From Punctularia strigosozonata HHB-11173 SS5 (Eukaryota; Basidiomycota; Agaricomycetes; Corticiales; Punctulariaceae): a stretch of 64,000 nucleotides of DNA. A program made the translations under genes and the position numbers. Below, one piece after another: positions 13,649 through 24,492 of the stretch (positions are counted from its first letter, which is position 1; each line of letters opens with the position of its first letter). Location: NCBI RefSeq assembly GCF_000264995.1, contig NW_006767434.1, positions 1,333,725-1,397,724 on the forward strand, in the 5' to 3' direction. Below the pieces are notes generated by a model that was given only the letters and a program-made list of their open reading frames with translations, searched no databases and was not told the origin of the DNA.

Positions 13649-15086
13649 CTACAGATCACGATACAGCCTCACATACTTATCTAGCGCCGAATCTTGGCCC
13701 TCTTCCTCGGTGAGCTGGTACCCATGGATTTTCAGCACTTCGAGCGGAGCGTAGGGTGGTCCATAATCCCTTCGGCTGTCCACGACTTTTCTCAGTTGGG
13801 TCAATGAGATTGTCGGGCGAAAGGTAAGAAGGGAGCAGCGGAAGCTCAGGCATCCCAAACGTGAAGTGGGTGGTGGAGGGTATAGTTCTTTGACCCATCG
13901 AGGGAAGAGGCAGTGTATGAGGACGTCGGGCATCGGCGAATCACAGATTTCGAGCTCGTTCAGGTTCGGCGTATGTTCCAGGTATACGCAGAGGTCCGCC
14001 GGCGATGGCTGGGTCAACACCAAGCGCTTCAGCGAGGCCAGGCCGAATCGGAGCCTGAGGAGGGCGTCCGCCGACCTGGGCATGGCGCCGAAGGTCAGCG
14101 ATCGCCATTCTGGGGCGTAGATGAACGCGAAGAGTTCCGTGTCCTTCAGCGCGAGCTTGATATCGCGGAGGCGTGGCATTTGGATACGAGGGCCGTTCCG
14201 TGGGGGAAACTCGACCGACACGGGTTGCGAGACATCTGGGCTCCATACTTTCAGTTGCTCCAAGGCCGGGCAACGCGCCATGAGGGTGAGCAAGTGACGG
14301 CCATCAAGGCAGGTTATTTCGAGTACGCGCAGGTGACCGAAGTTCCTTCCCGTCGCAACACCTGATACCTCACGATACGGACGTAGCCCTGGCGCTGCTC
14401 GGGGCATGGCGTGTAGGTCAAGGACCAAGGTCTGCAGGCGAGGGTCGGCGGCAGCGGTTAGATGCCACATGACACATTTCCAGAACGCCTCCAGGTTGAT
14501 GTCGACGGTGTCCCCTTGTGTTGATATGACGAGCGAGTCCAGTAGTGGCAACGCTTTGGTGCTGAAGGGCTCGAGGGCTGTATCTAACAGCCATATCACG
14601 TCTAGCCAGCCGGCATGGATCTTCAGACGACGCGTCCGCTCTGGTCGCAGCCTTCGGAACATGGCGAAAGCAGCCATCCATTCCGGAGAGCGCAGCCGAC
14701 CGCTACCAACATTTGCATTTATACGCAGGTCCTCAATCCCACCCTGCGATCGCTCCATCCACAGTTGCGTCCGAAGACGAGGGTTTGGCTCTGTCAAGTT
14801 GAGCGTGTTCCAAAGAGGAGGGTTGCCGAGGACCGATTCTCTCCAGCGGCTGCACACCGCGCCGATCTGGATCAAGTCGTCTGGGTTTGCGGAGCTGCAC
14901 AGAGCGAATATCCTGAGCCAGAAGTTCGTGGGCATAAGCTCGGCTTTGCTCGGTTTACGCAGGTCCTATGGGAGCACTATGAATTTCGGAGGGCGTACAG
15001 GCGGTAACAAACCGGATACGAACCTCGTCCATGACCATTGGAGCGAAGACGCCAGGATAGGCAACGTGCATGTTGTAGAGCGACAT
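13649..15086 (-). CDS. F-box protein with LRR-like body (tandem copy B)
   Basis: Exons 15086-15024 and 14965-13649 are joined across a 58-bp phase-0 intron and encode 459 residues. Exon 1 gives MSLYNMHVAYPGVFAP. Exon 2 carries the F-box (LMPTNFWLRIF, IGAVCSRWRESV, PPLWNTLNL) and a leucine-rich body ending ALDKYVRLYRDL. The order of conserved blocks (QLWMERSQG; PLLDSLVIST; GRHLLTL; GPRIQMPRLRDIKL) matches copy A (QLWVERSRG; PLLDTLKIAT; GHHLLTI; GPRIEMPRLRNVQL), and so does the intron position. This identifies a tandem duplication that has since diverged widely. The likely role is a substrate receptor of an SCF complex. Copy B could also start at the internal ATG at 14935, but the exon-1 match with copy A favours the longer model. 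Confidence 0.85.
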
Positions 15087-15508
15087 GGTCCCTGATCCAG
15101 AGCTCGCCGCTCGCCCATGTCCTCAAGACAACACTGTCGTGTTCAAATACCTGCTAAAATGGAACAACTCAGCGTCTGACAATGCTCGCCCGCCCGCCTG
15201 CATCCACGATGGGGTAATGGGTAGATCGCATCAGATAAGGACCGTCAGCACTTCACGTTGCCAAGCTGAGCGAATATATGACGTGAAAAGGCTGAAACGT
15301 GGACCTGAAGATCCCGCGGAATCGACGACGCAGTCCCGCGGACAATGTGTGCCGACATGCATGTCTGACCACGAACCATGACGGTTTGACAGTTGCGATT
15401 GTATCCGGTCTGAGCATGCCTGGGCATCTCGATCAATACCATGGTATATCCTCGCAAGCCCTCTCTGGTAGTGTACACGTGAATGTATATCGCAGATGCA
15501 AATGGGGG
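15087..15508. other. Intergenic region
   Basis: This 422-bp stretch lies between the start of F-box copy B and the 3' end of ERV46. No coding or RNA feature was seen. It must contain the promoter of copy B and the ERV46 terminator region. Confidence 0.6.
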
Positions 15509-17111
15509 TTACATGAGCTTGCCGCTCGCGGCGGATCCCGATGCGCCCTTCTTCAACGCCTTGGTGGTAGCGAACAGCACGCTGTCAACGATGGACGCGA
15601 TGGTCAAGACACCTCCAACGATCGCGCATGTTCTGTGAATCACAGTAATAAGCACGACGCATCCAAGGAAGATATGAGGGGAGCAACGCACGATGTGAGG
15701 AAGTGCGCGAAAGACTGTCGGGTCTCGCTGTGGACGATGAGGATCGGAGAGATCTCGAAGTTGAAGAAGGCGCCGGGGACGCCGTAGGTGGTGTGCGATA
15801 TGTGGACGCCCTCGGCGGTGTTGTCTTCCGAGCCTTTGTCGAGATCGCGCTCGAAGTGTGTGGCGCTATATTGGTGCGAGTTCACCTAAGGCAGGAATCC
15901 TTTAGCAACCAGTAGCATGCATGAGCCGGCGGGGTACGCACAGTTTGTCCGTCGAGGGTACGGAACTGCGTCGAGACGACCTTGAGGAAGTACTGGAACA
16001 TGTATTGCGCCTTGATCGTCCGCCCAACGGCGCCGTCGAGTGGGCCGGCCTCGAGCCCCATCTTGGCCCGCATCTCCTTGCTGACCTTATACTTGTCCGG
16101 GAGGTACTCGTCGTCGCCCTCGAACGCGAACTCATGGATCGTGTGCGAGAAGTCGTGCCGGTTGCCGTCCTCGCGGAGGTAGGGCACGAGCTCGTACATC
16201 GAGCGTCCTTGGCTCTGGAACGAGCGGCCCGGCGATAGGTGGATGTTGCCGATGACCTTGTTAACGCGTACACGGCCGGCGATGTTGCAGCCTTCGCTCG
16301 CTTGGTCCTTCAGCTTTTCTGACCAGTTCTCCTTCACGCACTGTGATCATGATGGTCAAACGGAGAGCACTAGGATGGGAAAGGAGCAGTGCTGACCTGC
16401 TCAATGCTGTCCGGATTTCCGAAACTCCATCCCCGGTTTACGTAGGCTTGGCGTACGGCGTCACACGAATTACAGCAGGCGCCTGTGAAGCCAGTCGTTA
16501 AAACTTGATACCAAAGGGTTGAAAGGCGGAAGGACCTTCTGATGGTTCAGCGCCGTAACATGAGCCACAGTAGCCGTCGGGCATCGGTTTGTTCTGGCGG
16601 TCGAATTCGCTCTCTAATTCGGAGCGCTGCGAGCCGGGAATGAGCTTGCCAGTGCTGTCGAGACGAGTCTTCAGGATGTTGTGTGATATGTCACGTTGTT
16701 GCTCGCCGCTGATGTCCATGACATCCAGACTGAGCACTGCGAACCCTTTCAGTCACGAAGCGGCATGAACAATGTACGTATGGACTCACAGTAACAAGGG
16801 ACCCTAGGGAACGTTACGTTCATGCGTACGGTGAGCTTCTCGCCCCGCGATTTGTCTACAACGATGGAGGTGTCCATATTGACACGTCGGTAGTCCACGA
16901 ATTCAATCATAGTGAAGGTGAGGATGATGGCGGCGGAGAGAAAGGTCAAGAAAGCGCCCGTGCGGGTCTTGACCTTTACATCTTCCATGGTCTAAACATT
17001 GTGGTCGAACCACGCATGAGATACGCGATTTCTACCATAGCTATCTCTTGTGCTGACCTTGCCGAAGGCATCCAAGCCCTTGAGGCTTCCAAAGAGACCC
17101 TTGGCCGGCAT
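15509..17111 (-). CDS. ERV46: COPII vesicle protein Erv46/ERGIC3
   Basis: Seven exons (17111-17058, 16991-16790, 16736-16536, 16482-16397, 16340-15942, 15885-15692, 15632-15509) with 53-66 bp introns encode 419 residues, close to the usual 415. The protein opens MPAKGLFGSLKGLDAFGK. An N-terminal membrane segment (LTFLSAAIILTFTMIEFV, about residues 31-48) and one near the C terminus (IVGGVLTIASIVDSVLF) flank a large lumenal domain. That domain holds the family cysteine block GYCGSCYGA...ACCNSCDAV and the stretch SFQSQGRSMYELVPYL. Known role: with Erv41 it forms a cargo receptor cycling between ER and Golgi, retrieving ER residents. All phases join and every conserved block is intact, so this copy looks functional. 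Confidence 0.95.
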
Positions 17112-18140
17112 GGCGAAAGAGGATCAGTGCTGCGCTTCGCCGAGCCGAGGTTGTGTTCGGACAGGCACATGATCTGCTGGTGACACGTCGCTGCAACGGC
17201 CGCGAGTCGCCCTCAAATCTGTGTTCGTGGGGATGGGCAACGCTCAGCCAAAAATTCGACTCCGACATAACTTCCCACGCATAGCACTGCCATGACAATG
17301 AAGGGTACCGGACAAAGTGTCTTGTCCGACCAGGTTATGCAGTCAACCATGCCGGCTGACGTCTAGAATGGTAGAGAGACTACCGCTTAAATTTGATTCT
17401 TGAGAGAATGTTGAGAATAGAATTTCTTTCTTTGTCCTCGGGGGAGTATAAACTAACATCAGCACCGATTAAATGGGCCAAAATGGACCAAAAATAAAAT
17501 TCGATCCTCAACATATTCTCAATTGGCATCCCAAAGAATATTTTAGAAGGGTTGTGCAATTTTAGAACCTTTGTGGAAGGTACGGCACTTGATGCAAGAA
17601 GAACTCTTTTTGCGGGAGTTTGAGCATCGCGAGTCAGCCACCAGATTCAGCACAGCCACTTCACGGTGCTCTGTAGGAGGGAGCACGTAGTTTGCAGGAA
17701 CCAATGGAGTTCAAAATTGATAAGATAGTAAGATATGTCATTTTGTTTATTTTGTAGAGCTTTGCCGAATTTATGACTTGGGAGAAAGGTCGAGGAATGG
17801 GGATGGACACCCAACAACGTGCACATCAAGTAGATGTGTGGCAGTGTAACCGTGGGATTGGTTACGCCTACTTCGTAGGCGTTGCCCAACCCCAGTGTTC
17901 GTTGCTCCTCCGTATTCGTTCCTCTCTCTTCGCCCTTGCTGGCCTCTCGGTCTCGCGCCTCGGTCCCGGGCTCTCGTTCTGGTGTTGAATAATTCGGTCT
18001 GCGCCGACGATTCTCCTGAGCGTAACTGGCCCGAACGACCCCGGAGTTTTGGTCTTGATTGCAGGCTCTAGCAGCTCTCACTACTGGCGGATGAAGCGAG
18101 CAAGACGGGACTGGCGTTGCTGAAGTGACTGCGATATAAA
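17112..18140. other. Divergent promoter region with AT-rich island
   Basis: This 1-kb region separates the start of ERV46 (minus) from the membrane protein gene at 18141 (plus). It contains an unusually AT-rich stretch at about 17385-17780, which includes the inverted repeat at 17400-17523. I see no gene: the minus ORF 17647-18231 crosses into the next gene on the opposite strand and has no domain. Confidence 0.6.
17400..17523. repeat. AT-rich imperfect inverted repeat, MITE-like
   Basis: Arms of 26 nt at 17400-17425 and 17498-17523 are complementary at 22 of 26 positions, with a 72-nt spacer. The local composition is AT-rich against a GC-rich background. No target-site duplication is obvious, so it may be an old MITE or only a hairpin. 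Confidence 0.5.
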
Positions 18141-19900
18141 ATGGCGACCCACCGGTCCTCGTCTCAGGAGTCCACGCGGACGACGTCCAGCGCAAGCTCG
18201 TCTCTGGACAGACGCTTCGACTCCAGTGCACAACTCATACTCATCCGAGACGAGTCTACGGACTCCGAAGAAGACACACCGACTCACGTTCCGGGAGACG
18301 GCGGAGATGATGAAGACTACGACGACGAGTTCGAGGACGAGCTCTTCCCGTCGATAGACCACCTCCGTTCATCCCCGATTCCGGATTTGCCTCCAACCCT
18401 GGTCTTTTTGTACATGCTCGCGCCATGTCTAAAACTCGGGGCGCTATTGGTCAGCAACGTCGACTACCCATTGCAATGGGCCATCCCAATGCTGGCGTTC
18501 TTTGCCGTGTTATCGGCGTTCGCGCGGCACCTATGGTACATGCTGGCGAGATATGTACGGAAAGCGAACATGGAGGATATCGTTCTAGACACCTTCGCGA
18601 GGGATCGGAGAAAGGAGCGAAGGAGGGAGATTATCCGTACTATCGTGAGATGTACCACTGGTGTTACGCGGATATGCACCATGTTGTTGTATTATCGAGG
18701 TACGTCCTGCGGCTCTATGAACTTGCATTCGCTGGCACTCATATGCCATGCAGTGACGGTCCAAGTTCTGTCACCTCAGTTACCCGAGAAGGTCTGGATA
18801 CTGCCTACAGGACCCGTGCTGAGCACGATCCTCGCCGTTGTCCTACTTCCGCTCAGCATGGCACCGTCCCTCGCAAGCCGAAGAGTCGTATTCTCCACAA
18901 CGGCGTCATTGCTGGCATTCGTCGGATGGATCGTTTGCGTCGCCTACGCATATGCGACCGGCACGTTACCGCACCCTGCAGTGGTGCCTAACCTGGGGAG
19001 TCTCTGGGAGAGTCCAAGTGAGATCACATCATAGGCGATGCTGGAGGTTGAGCTGATTATTTTTCGGTAGCGATATTCGCCCTTGCATTCACAACGTCGT
19101 GGACGCTGCCGTTGTATACGGCGTTGAAGCGCACACCGTCTGTTACTATCACCGGCGGAAGCAAGACGTGGCGCTCGTTCCGGCTTCTCTCGATTTTCTC
19201 CATCGCGCTTGCAGTTGCGTTGATTCTTCCACTGTTGTTCTTTGGGCCATCCGCGCCACCCGTAAGTCACCCGTTACTCCGGCAATAATGCCTTGTTCGT
19301 CATTGACTCGCTTTCAGGCATCCGACCCGCAGCCTCTCCTCGCGTTCCTCGCCGCCGCAACTCTCTTCCTAGGCATCCCGGCGGTGTTCGTCACCACACC
19401 ACTGTTCCCTATCCCCCTCACCCTTCGCAAGAACACGAACATCCCTTTTGCCAAAATCGTGCTTTACCTCGTGGTAGTGTCCAGCGCATTTTTCCCCAAC
19501 TCCCTCGTCTCGGTCGTCAGCGACGTCCTCATGGTCTTCGCCCTCTCGAACGCGTACTTCGCACCAGGTAAGCCTTCCAGCCGTTTAACCCCACGTGTTG
19601 TCGTCGACAAAACTGACCGATCTCGACTCGTCAGCTTTCATCCACATCGTGACGCACACCTTCAAACGGCCCATCGCCATCGTGATGCCGCGCACGCCGC
19701 TCCGGTCCGCGAGCCATCCGAGTTTCTCCGCCCAGGGCGACGAGATGATGGAAGAGCTCCTCCGGCGCAAGGAGCGAAGCCTGCAGAAGCGGCGACTGCT
19801 CCGGCGCATCGCGTGGGACGTCGGCGTGTGGGTGCTCCTCCTCCCCGTGGGCGGAGGCGGCTACGTCTGGGCCGTGGGCCGGCTCGCGGGCAAGTGGTGA
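18141..19900 (+). CDS. Polytopic membrane protein of unknown function
   Basis: Five exons (18141-18699, 18754-19017, 19071-19261, 19318-19567, 19635-19900) with 53-67 bp introns give 509 residues. The N-terminal 80 or so residues are hydrophilic and very acidic (GDGGDDEDYDDEFEDELF). About nine or ten hydrophobic segments follow, for example LVFLYMLAPCLKLGALLV, WAIPMLAFFAVLSAF, LLSIFSIALAVALILPLLFF, LAFLAAATLFLGIPAVF and VGVWVLLLPVGGGGYVW. A basic loop RDRRKERRREIIR sits between early helices. I do not recognise the family; a transporter or scaffold in an internal membrane is possible, but nothing in the sequence decides it. A MITE-like repeat begins 5 bp after the stop, so it probably forms part of the 3' UTR. 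Confidence 0.82.
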
Positions 19901-19905
19901 CAGGA

Positions 19906-20028
19906 CATCAGGAAAAATCGGAGTATCGAAAGAGTCGCTTATTGGGTACCGAAACCCCCTAAAGCTACTAAATGAGCACGTTTTAGGAGGTTTTAGGAGG
20001 TGTTTAGCAAATCCGGTTTTTCCTGATG
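19906..20028. mobile_element. 123-bp MITE-like element in a 3' UTR
   Basis: Terminal inverted repeats of 17 nt (19906-19922 and 20012-20028) match at 16 of 17 positions; the left one begins CATCAGGAAAAA. The interior contains a duplicated TTTTAGGAGG motif (19981-20000) with partial complements (CCTAAA) upstream. There is no coding capacity. A 2-bp GA flanks both ends, too short to be a convincing target duplication. Non-autonomous DNA transposons of this size are common in fungi; no autonomous partner is in the window. Confidence 0.65.
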
Positions 20029-20672
20029 GACGGGTTTCCTTGTCGGACACTATACACACCATTCTTCACTACCAAGTTCTTGCCGTCTCGTTTCTTCCTT
20101 TTCTTTCTTCCTTTTGTGTTTGGATCGTCATCGCCCTCGTCTTGTAGTATTAACTCGAACACTTCAAAATGTATTCTCCACCAACCTATGTCTATAGTCC
20201 CCTCGCTGCGACATCATCGTCGTATGATCTTACTGTTTCTCGAATTTCTCAAATGTTCTCGAGCAATGGTACATTTCGTGGACAATACAATGCGAATTTA
20301 CATCGCTCTGCTATGGATATATATCATACGATACAAGGTATGTGCTAGACGTGATTCGTGAATGAATAGGGATAAGATAGTGGAAACAACAAACATCACG
20401 GCGAGGAGAAGCACAGCTATATACACTGACAGGACAGCGCAGTACAATCTTCCCTCGAAAATGACGGTCGTTATCTGTCGTGTGGTGTTGTTGTGTGCGA
20501 TAGCGTGCGTCCATGGTGGTACGTCATGACGTGAAGGGGGGAAAGACATCATCGCTGACGGCGGCGGGCCTTACGCGCAGTCTTTTTTTCCGGTCCAGTC
20601 CCGGTCTCACAAGCCCCAGTATGTAACATGAAGGATATGCGAAGGTGGGCGAAGCATGCGGCCGTTGCGGAT
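20029..20672. other. 3'-3' intergenic region
   Basis: Between convergent genes (18141-19900 plus, 20673-22104 minus) lie 644 bp with T-rich tracts around 20090-20120. A short minus ORF (20298-20552) contains a hydrophobic run, but it has no family resemblance and sits where 3' UTRs are expected. No gene is called. Confidence 0.55.
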
Positions 20673-22104
20673 TTAGACGGCGTAGGCACCTGCTGGAGGG
20701 AGCTGTTGCTCTTCCGCGGGGGCATGCTCGTGGTGTAGCCGCGCTGCCTTGTTACTATCGCATGCTCGTTAGGTAACAACGCGAACACAGCACGAGGAGA
20801 GGACTCACGGCCTGTTGACGATGCTCTCTGAGCCCTCAAAGATGAAGCCGTCGTAGATGGCAGCACCAACGAGTGCGCCGGCAATGGGAGCGATGATGGG
20901 ACACCATAACCAGTATTGGCTGGAGGTTGCGGGTAAGTGAATGGCTCCGTGGACAAGTGAAATGCAGTGAACACTGACTTGCGGTAGGTGAAAACGTCTT
21001 TTCCATAGCCGACCATGGCAGTCATAATTCGTGGGCCGAGATCACGCGCGGGGTTGATGGCATATGCGGTCTCCATACCAAGTGCGGCGCCGATACCCAG
21101 GATAAGAATGAAGAGCACGAGCGCGTTGAGGCCCGGAGGCGGGGGACCGTTGGTCTTGTCGGAGATGGCCAGAACAACGATTACCAGAACGACAGTGCCG
21201 ATGAACTACGAGGCAATCACAGAGTGAGCGGGACCGATACGCAAGTGATAAATTAGAGATGGACGGACCTCATCGAAGAAGCATGATACGCTGGTCATGT
21301 AGTCGGCAGCGTAGGTAGCAAAGAGAGACGCTGTGCCTGGTACGGTACGAACCCCTTTGCCGCCCTCGAAGAGGTCGATAGCATGCTGCATCGAGACCAG
21401 GAAATGTCAACGTCCAGGTTGAAGTGATGTTTGGAGGAGACGTACAAAATAGTTCGCGTAGATGACCAAGGCTCCGACCCAAGCCCCGAGCAACTGAGCG
21501 AGGCAGTACCCAGGGACCTTTCGCCAAGGGAAATCGCGGAAGGTGGCGAGCATGATAGTAATACTGGGTGGAACAGAAGTTATGGACGAGGATAGTCCGC
21601 GAGGATGTGGTGGACTAACGCAGGGTTCAAGTGTGCTCCAGAAATACCTCCGGTGACCCAGACGCCAAGCGCGACACCGCAAGCCCATCCGAAACTAATG
21701 GACAGGTAAGACTACGGGGTGGGTAAGAATCAGAGAGCGCGTAAGGAGGCAACGTGACGACTTACACCCTTCTGGCTGGAAGCTACGGCGGTGCTGCCCG
21801 AAAGAACTACCTGGCAGTCCACACCGTTCCCGAAGATGATCATGATCATCGTCGCCAAGAATTCCGCAGCGTATTCCCGGATGTATGATCTACGGGTTCA
21901 TTTAGTGTTCATGAAACGTGACTGCGGGATCGACCTGGCTACATACCTGAACTTCGCCCATCTGTTTGGATACAGGCTTACGTGGTCACTAATCATGGTG
22001 CCGTCCGATCCATCGTTATCGAAAGTGCGCTCGATGTGTGAAGTCGTGTTCTTCTCCTTTTCGCTGTGGTGGAATGGTACGCGAGCCCTCCAAGATTTCG
22101 ACAT
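20673..22104 (-). CDS. Aquaglyceroporin (MIP channel)
   Basis: Eight exons (22104-21947, 21889-21766, 21711-21620, 21563-21446, 21385-21269, 21205-20979, 20919-20809, 20754-20673) encode 342 residues. The two half-helix motifs of the MIP family are present: GAHLNPAITIM near residue 124 and [11 protein letters not shown] near residue 256. The Asp after the second NPA box marks the glycerol-permeable subclass. The N-terminal block [17 protein letters not shown] and six hydrophobic helices are in place. The first NPA codon group is split by an intron (NPA|ITI), and the C-terminal exon was recognised by its [11 protein letters not shown] tail after a 54-bp intron. Expected role: facilitated diffusion of water, glycerol and small polyols across the plasma membrane. 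Confidence 0.95.
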
Positions 22105-22798
22105 GGCGACGAGACAGAGCAATCGAAGGTCGGTCGGGAGAGAAGAAAGGAGGCGTGCCCCGGGTCCGGCAACTGGATGAATAAATAGGTGGGCACTCTT
22201 GCGTGAGTGCCGCACGGCAGGGAGAAGGTACGGCCCCTATAGATCCCAGGTGTGACCGTCACAGAAATGCAATCGTGGGAAATCGGAGCCCGTTGAGGCT
22301 GTTGAAGTTCCAGAATGCGGCCTGGAAGGTCGCCTTTCCTGGGGTTGCATACCGAAGAAGCAGGGTGAATGTCTCCTTTCCTAAGGTTGATTGACGGAGA
22401 GCAAGAGTCGTGAAGATGGATGACCATGAATATCCCTCTGCCTTCTTATGTGCAGCTCGAGCAAGCTCAGAGCAGAGAATACGTGCAACATTGAAGGTAA
22501 GAGTCAACGTGTAACCGGCCCATTGAAATGACGTTTTGTAACGCATGTGACATCCCAATCAAGTGCTTTTGCCCGCCGGTTACCGCCTATGCTTGTGCAA
22601 AGACGTTATTATCAAAGCCTCCCAGATCATATGTTGGCGATGGTACTCCTGATCGAACCTCGGAAGGATGAGCCCGTGGAGAATTCGAGATCCAGAACAG
22701 CATGGGTCATCACGGCTAAGGGGAACCACCGGACGACACCATCTGACCCCTGGGCAGAATGGTATTGGCGGAAAGCAGCCAGCGGTTGTATACCGTGT
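22105..22798. other. Upstream region of aquaglyceroporin gene
   Basis: This 694-bp spacer lies between the aquaglyceroporin start and the 3' end of the PARP-like gene. A short imperfect direct repeat, CTCCTTTCCTAAGGTTG and CGCCTTTCCTGGGGTTG, occurs about 40 bp apart near 22331-22390; the shared block could be a regulatory site. No gene seen. Confidence 0.5.
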
Positions 22799-24098
22799 CT
22801 ATTGATGAACCTGGAGTTCTCTGAGAGCGGCGGCTCTCCGTCGCGTTATCATGCCTTCCTGCGCTGATTTGCCTGCTTCTTGGCCTTCATCCTGAGAGGA
22901 GAATTGCTTGCGAATGCGCTTGGCCGGTTTGGCGACATCAGGGGTTGGCTGTGACGCGGCCGGCTTCGGACCGTACTTGCCCTCGGAGGAAACGGTCCGC
23001 GATGACCGACCCGCAGCCATCGCCTTGGTCTTAGTCTTGCTTACACGAGCTGTTGCGCGGGGCGCCTTACGCTGTGGGCCGCCATTGGGCGGCACCATAG
23101 GGTATAGCGCCTGGGGCGCACCATGCCTCGGCTGTTTCGATAACGGCTCCTGTGCCTCAAATTCGATCATCTGCGGAACGGAGAGAGACGGGACCGATGA
23201 GTATTTTCGTGTTGGCCCGTGGCGTGACGATAACTACGATCAAAGCACTCACGTAGCAGGGCAAGACGAGGTCAGGAGATCGCACCACGTACAGTTTACC
23301 TTTCTCGTAAGGCCCGCAGTACGAGTCGAAGCGTTCTGCGCCGACACCCAGGTCTACATTAGGTATCTTCCGAACCTTCTCGACGTCGCCAGTCACCTTG
23401 CCAGGGAGCACTGCAAAGGGTTCAGGTAAGCGTGCCTTACGCATCAAAATCAAATGAGAGCGCAACATATGGTGACATACCGCGGCACCCAAAGACCTTG
23501 TTCGCCCCTTTGGTATATCCCATGGCACCGGCCGCGTAGTCGACAAGATAGATCCCCACCCCGGACGCGCAGCCAATCCCAATATCGATCCCGCGAGTGC
23601 CGCCAACGTGTAAGCCATCTCGTAAGATCCTGGCGTTGCGATAAGGACCTTGCATGCGGAAGGGAACGTCGTTATCCAATCTTACGACTCAAAATTAGCT
23701 TCGGCAGTTCCATGAAAGAGCTGGAGCTCTTCGGAAGGCCGCCCGAGCTCTTCCAAGCGGGCCCGCGCTGCTTCGAATCGCTGTGTCAATACCGAGTTGG
23801 CGAACACGTGAACTGCTCATCCGTATGGGCACTTGGTCAGTATCAATATGCACACTGATGTGATGCGCAGTTGACCCCACACTGATGAAGCGATGACACA
23901 CGTACACTTCAGCATCTTGCGCCCACTTCTCTCGAAAGCTTCCTTCCATGCTTGCAGTGTTTCCAGATCTTGCTCGAGGTTTCCATTCCCGGCCAACAGT
24001 GTGCCCAAAACGGCATCGTACGTCGTTGCCGTCGAAAATAGCGAAACCGACCCCGCAGACGCGGCAGAAGCGTCGACGGCTACGTCAACAGCAGGCAT
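22799..24098 (-). CDS. PARP-type ADP-ribosyltransferase, minimal form
   Basis: Five exons (24098-23906, 23812-23686, 23629-23481, 23410-23253, 23170-22799) encode 332 residues. The catalytic fold is recognisable only after splicing: ELQLFHGTAEANFESIL (the His-Gly motif, about residues 94-110), GVGIYLVDYAAGAMGY (the Tyr motif, about 128-143), and LYVVRSPDLVLPCYMIEF (the late strands). These correspond to the His and Tyr of the H-Y-E triad; I cannot place the third residue. No WGR, BRCT or zinc finger precedes the domain: only about 65 Ala/Ser-rich residues. The C-terminal 120 residues are basic and disordered (KPAKRIRKQF), perhaps a nuclear signal. It may be a mono- or poly-ADP-ribosyltransferase. 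It is divergent from the RecQ helicase gene, 394 bp away. Confidence 0.72.
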
Positions 24099-24492
24099 GC
24101 GAGGACGGGGTCACTTTTGCGATGGCTGAAGCCTGTGAGTGTCGAGGAGAAGGTGTGAGAACGGGAGGTCAAGGAGCGCTTGATGGGAGCACCTTAAAAG
24201 ACCTTGAACCAAAGCTCGGGGAAATCGCGGAGTATGTCTAGGAACCGGACCGTAGAGTACTTAAATTTATATTGATGAGCGTCAGTCCCTTGCCACTTGG
24301 TAAGAAATCCCGTGAACAGACACAGTAAGCGAGGGAATTGTCAGGTGACCGTGTTCATGCGGCGCGTCCGTCTGGCGGCCCGGGCGGCTGTTGCGCATTC
24401 ACGCTATCCTCTTTTTGCGCGAGTTTTGACAGATCTCTGTTCTGAACACCAAGAGCCATCAGGTTGGACCGGACCGCCGGTTTCAAAGAGCT
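24099..24492. promoter_or_regulatory. Shared divergent promoter, PARP-like / RecQ
   Basis: The 394 bp between two divergent starts must hold both promoters. No TATA box or named binding site could be identified with confidence. The arrangement allows co-regulation of two putative DNA-repair genes; this is inference. Confidence 0.4.

Noticed and set aside
20298-20552. 84-residue minus ORF with a hydrophobic run
   Set aside because: Located between convergent 3' ends, no homology recognised, probably 3' UTR sequence.
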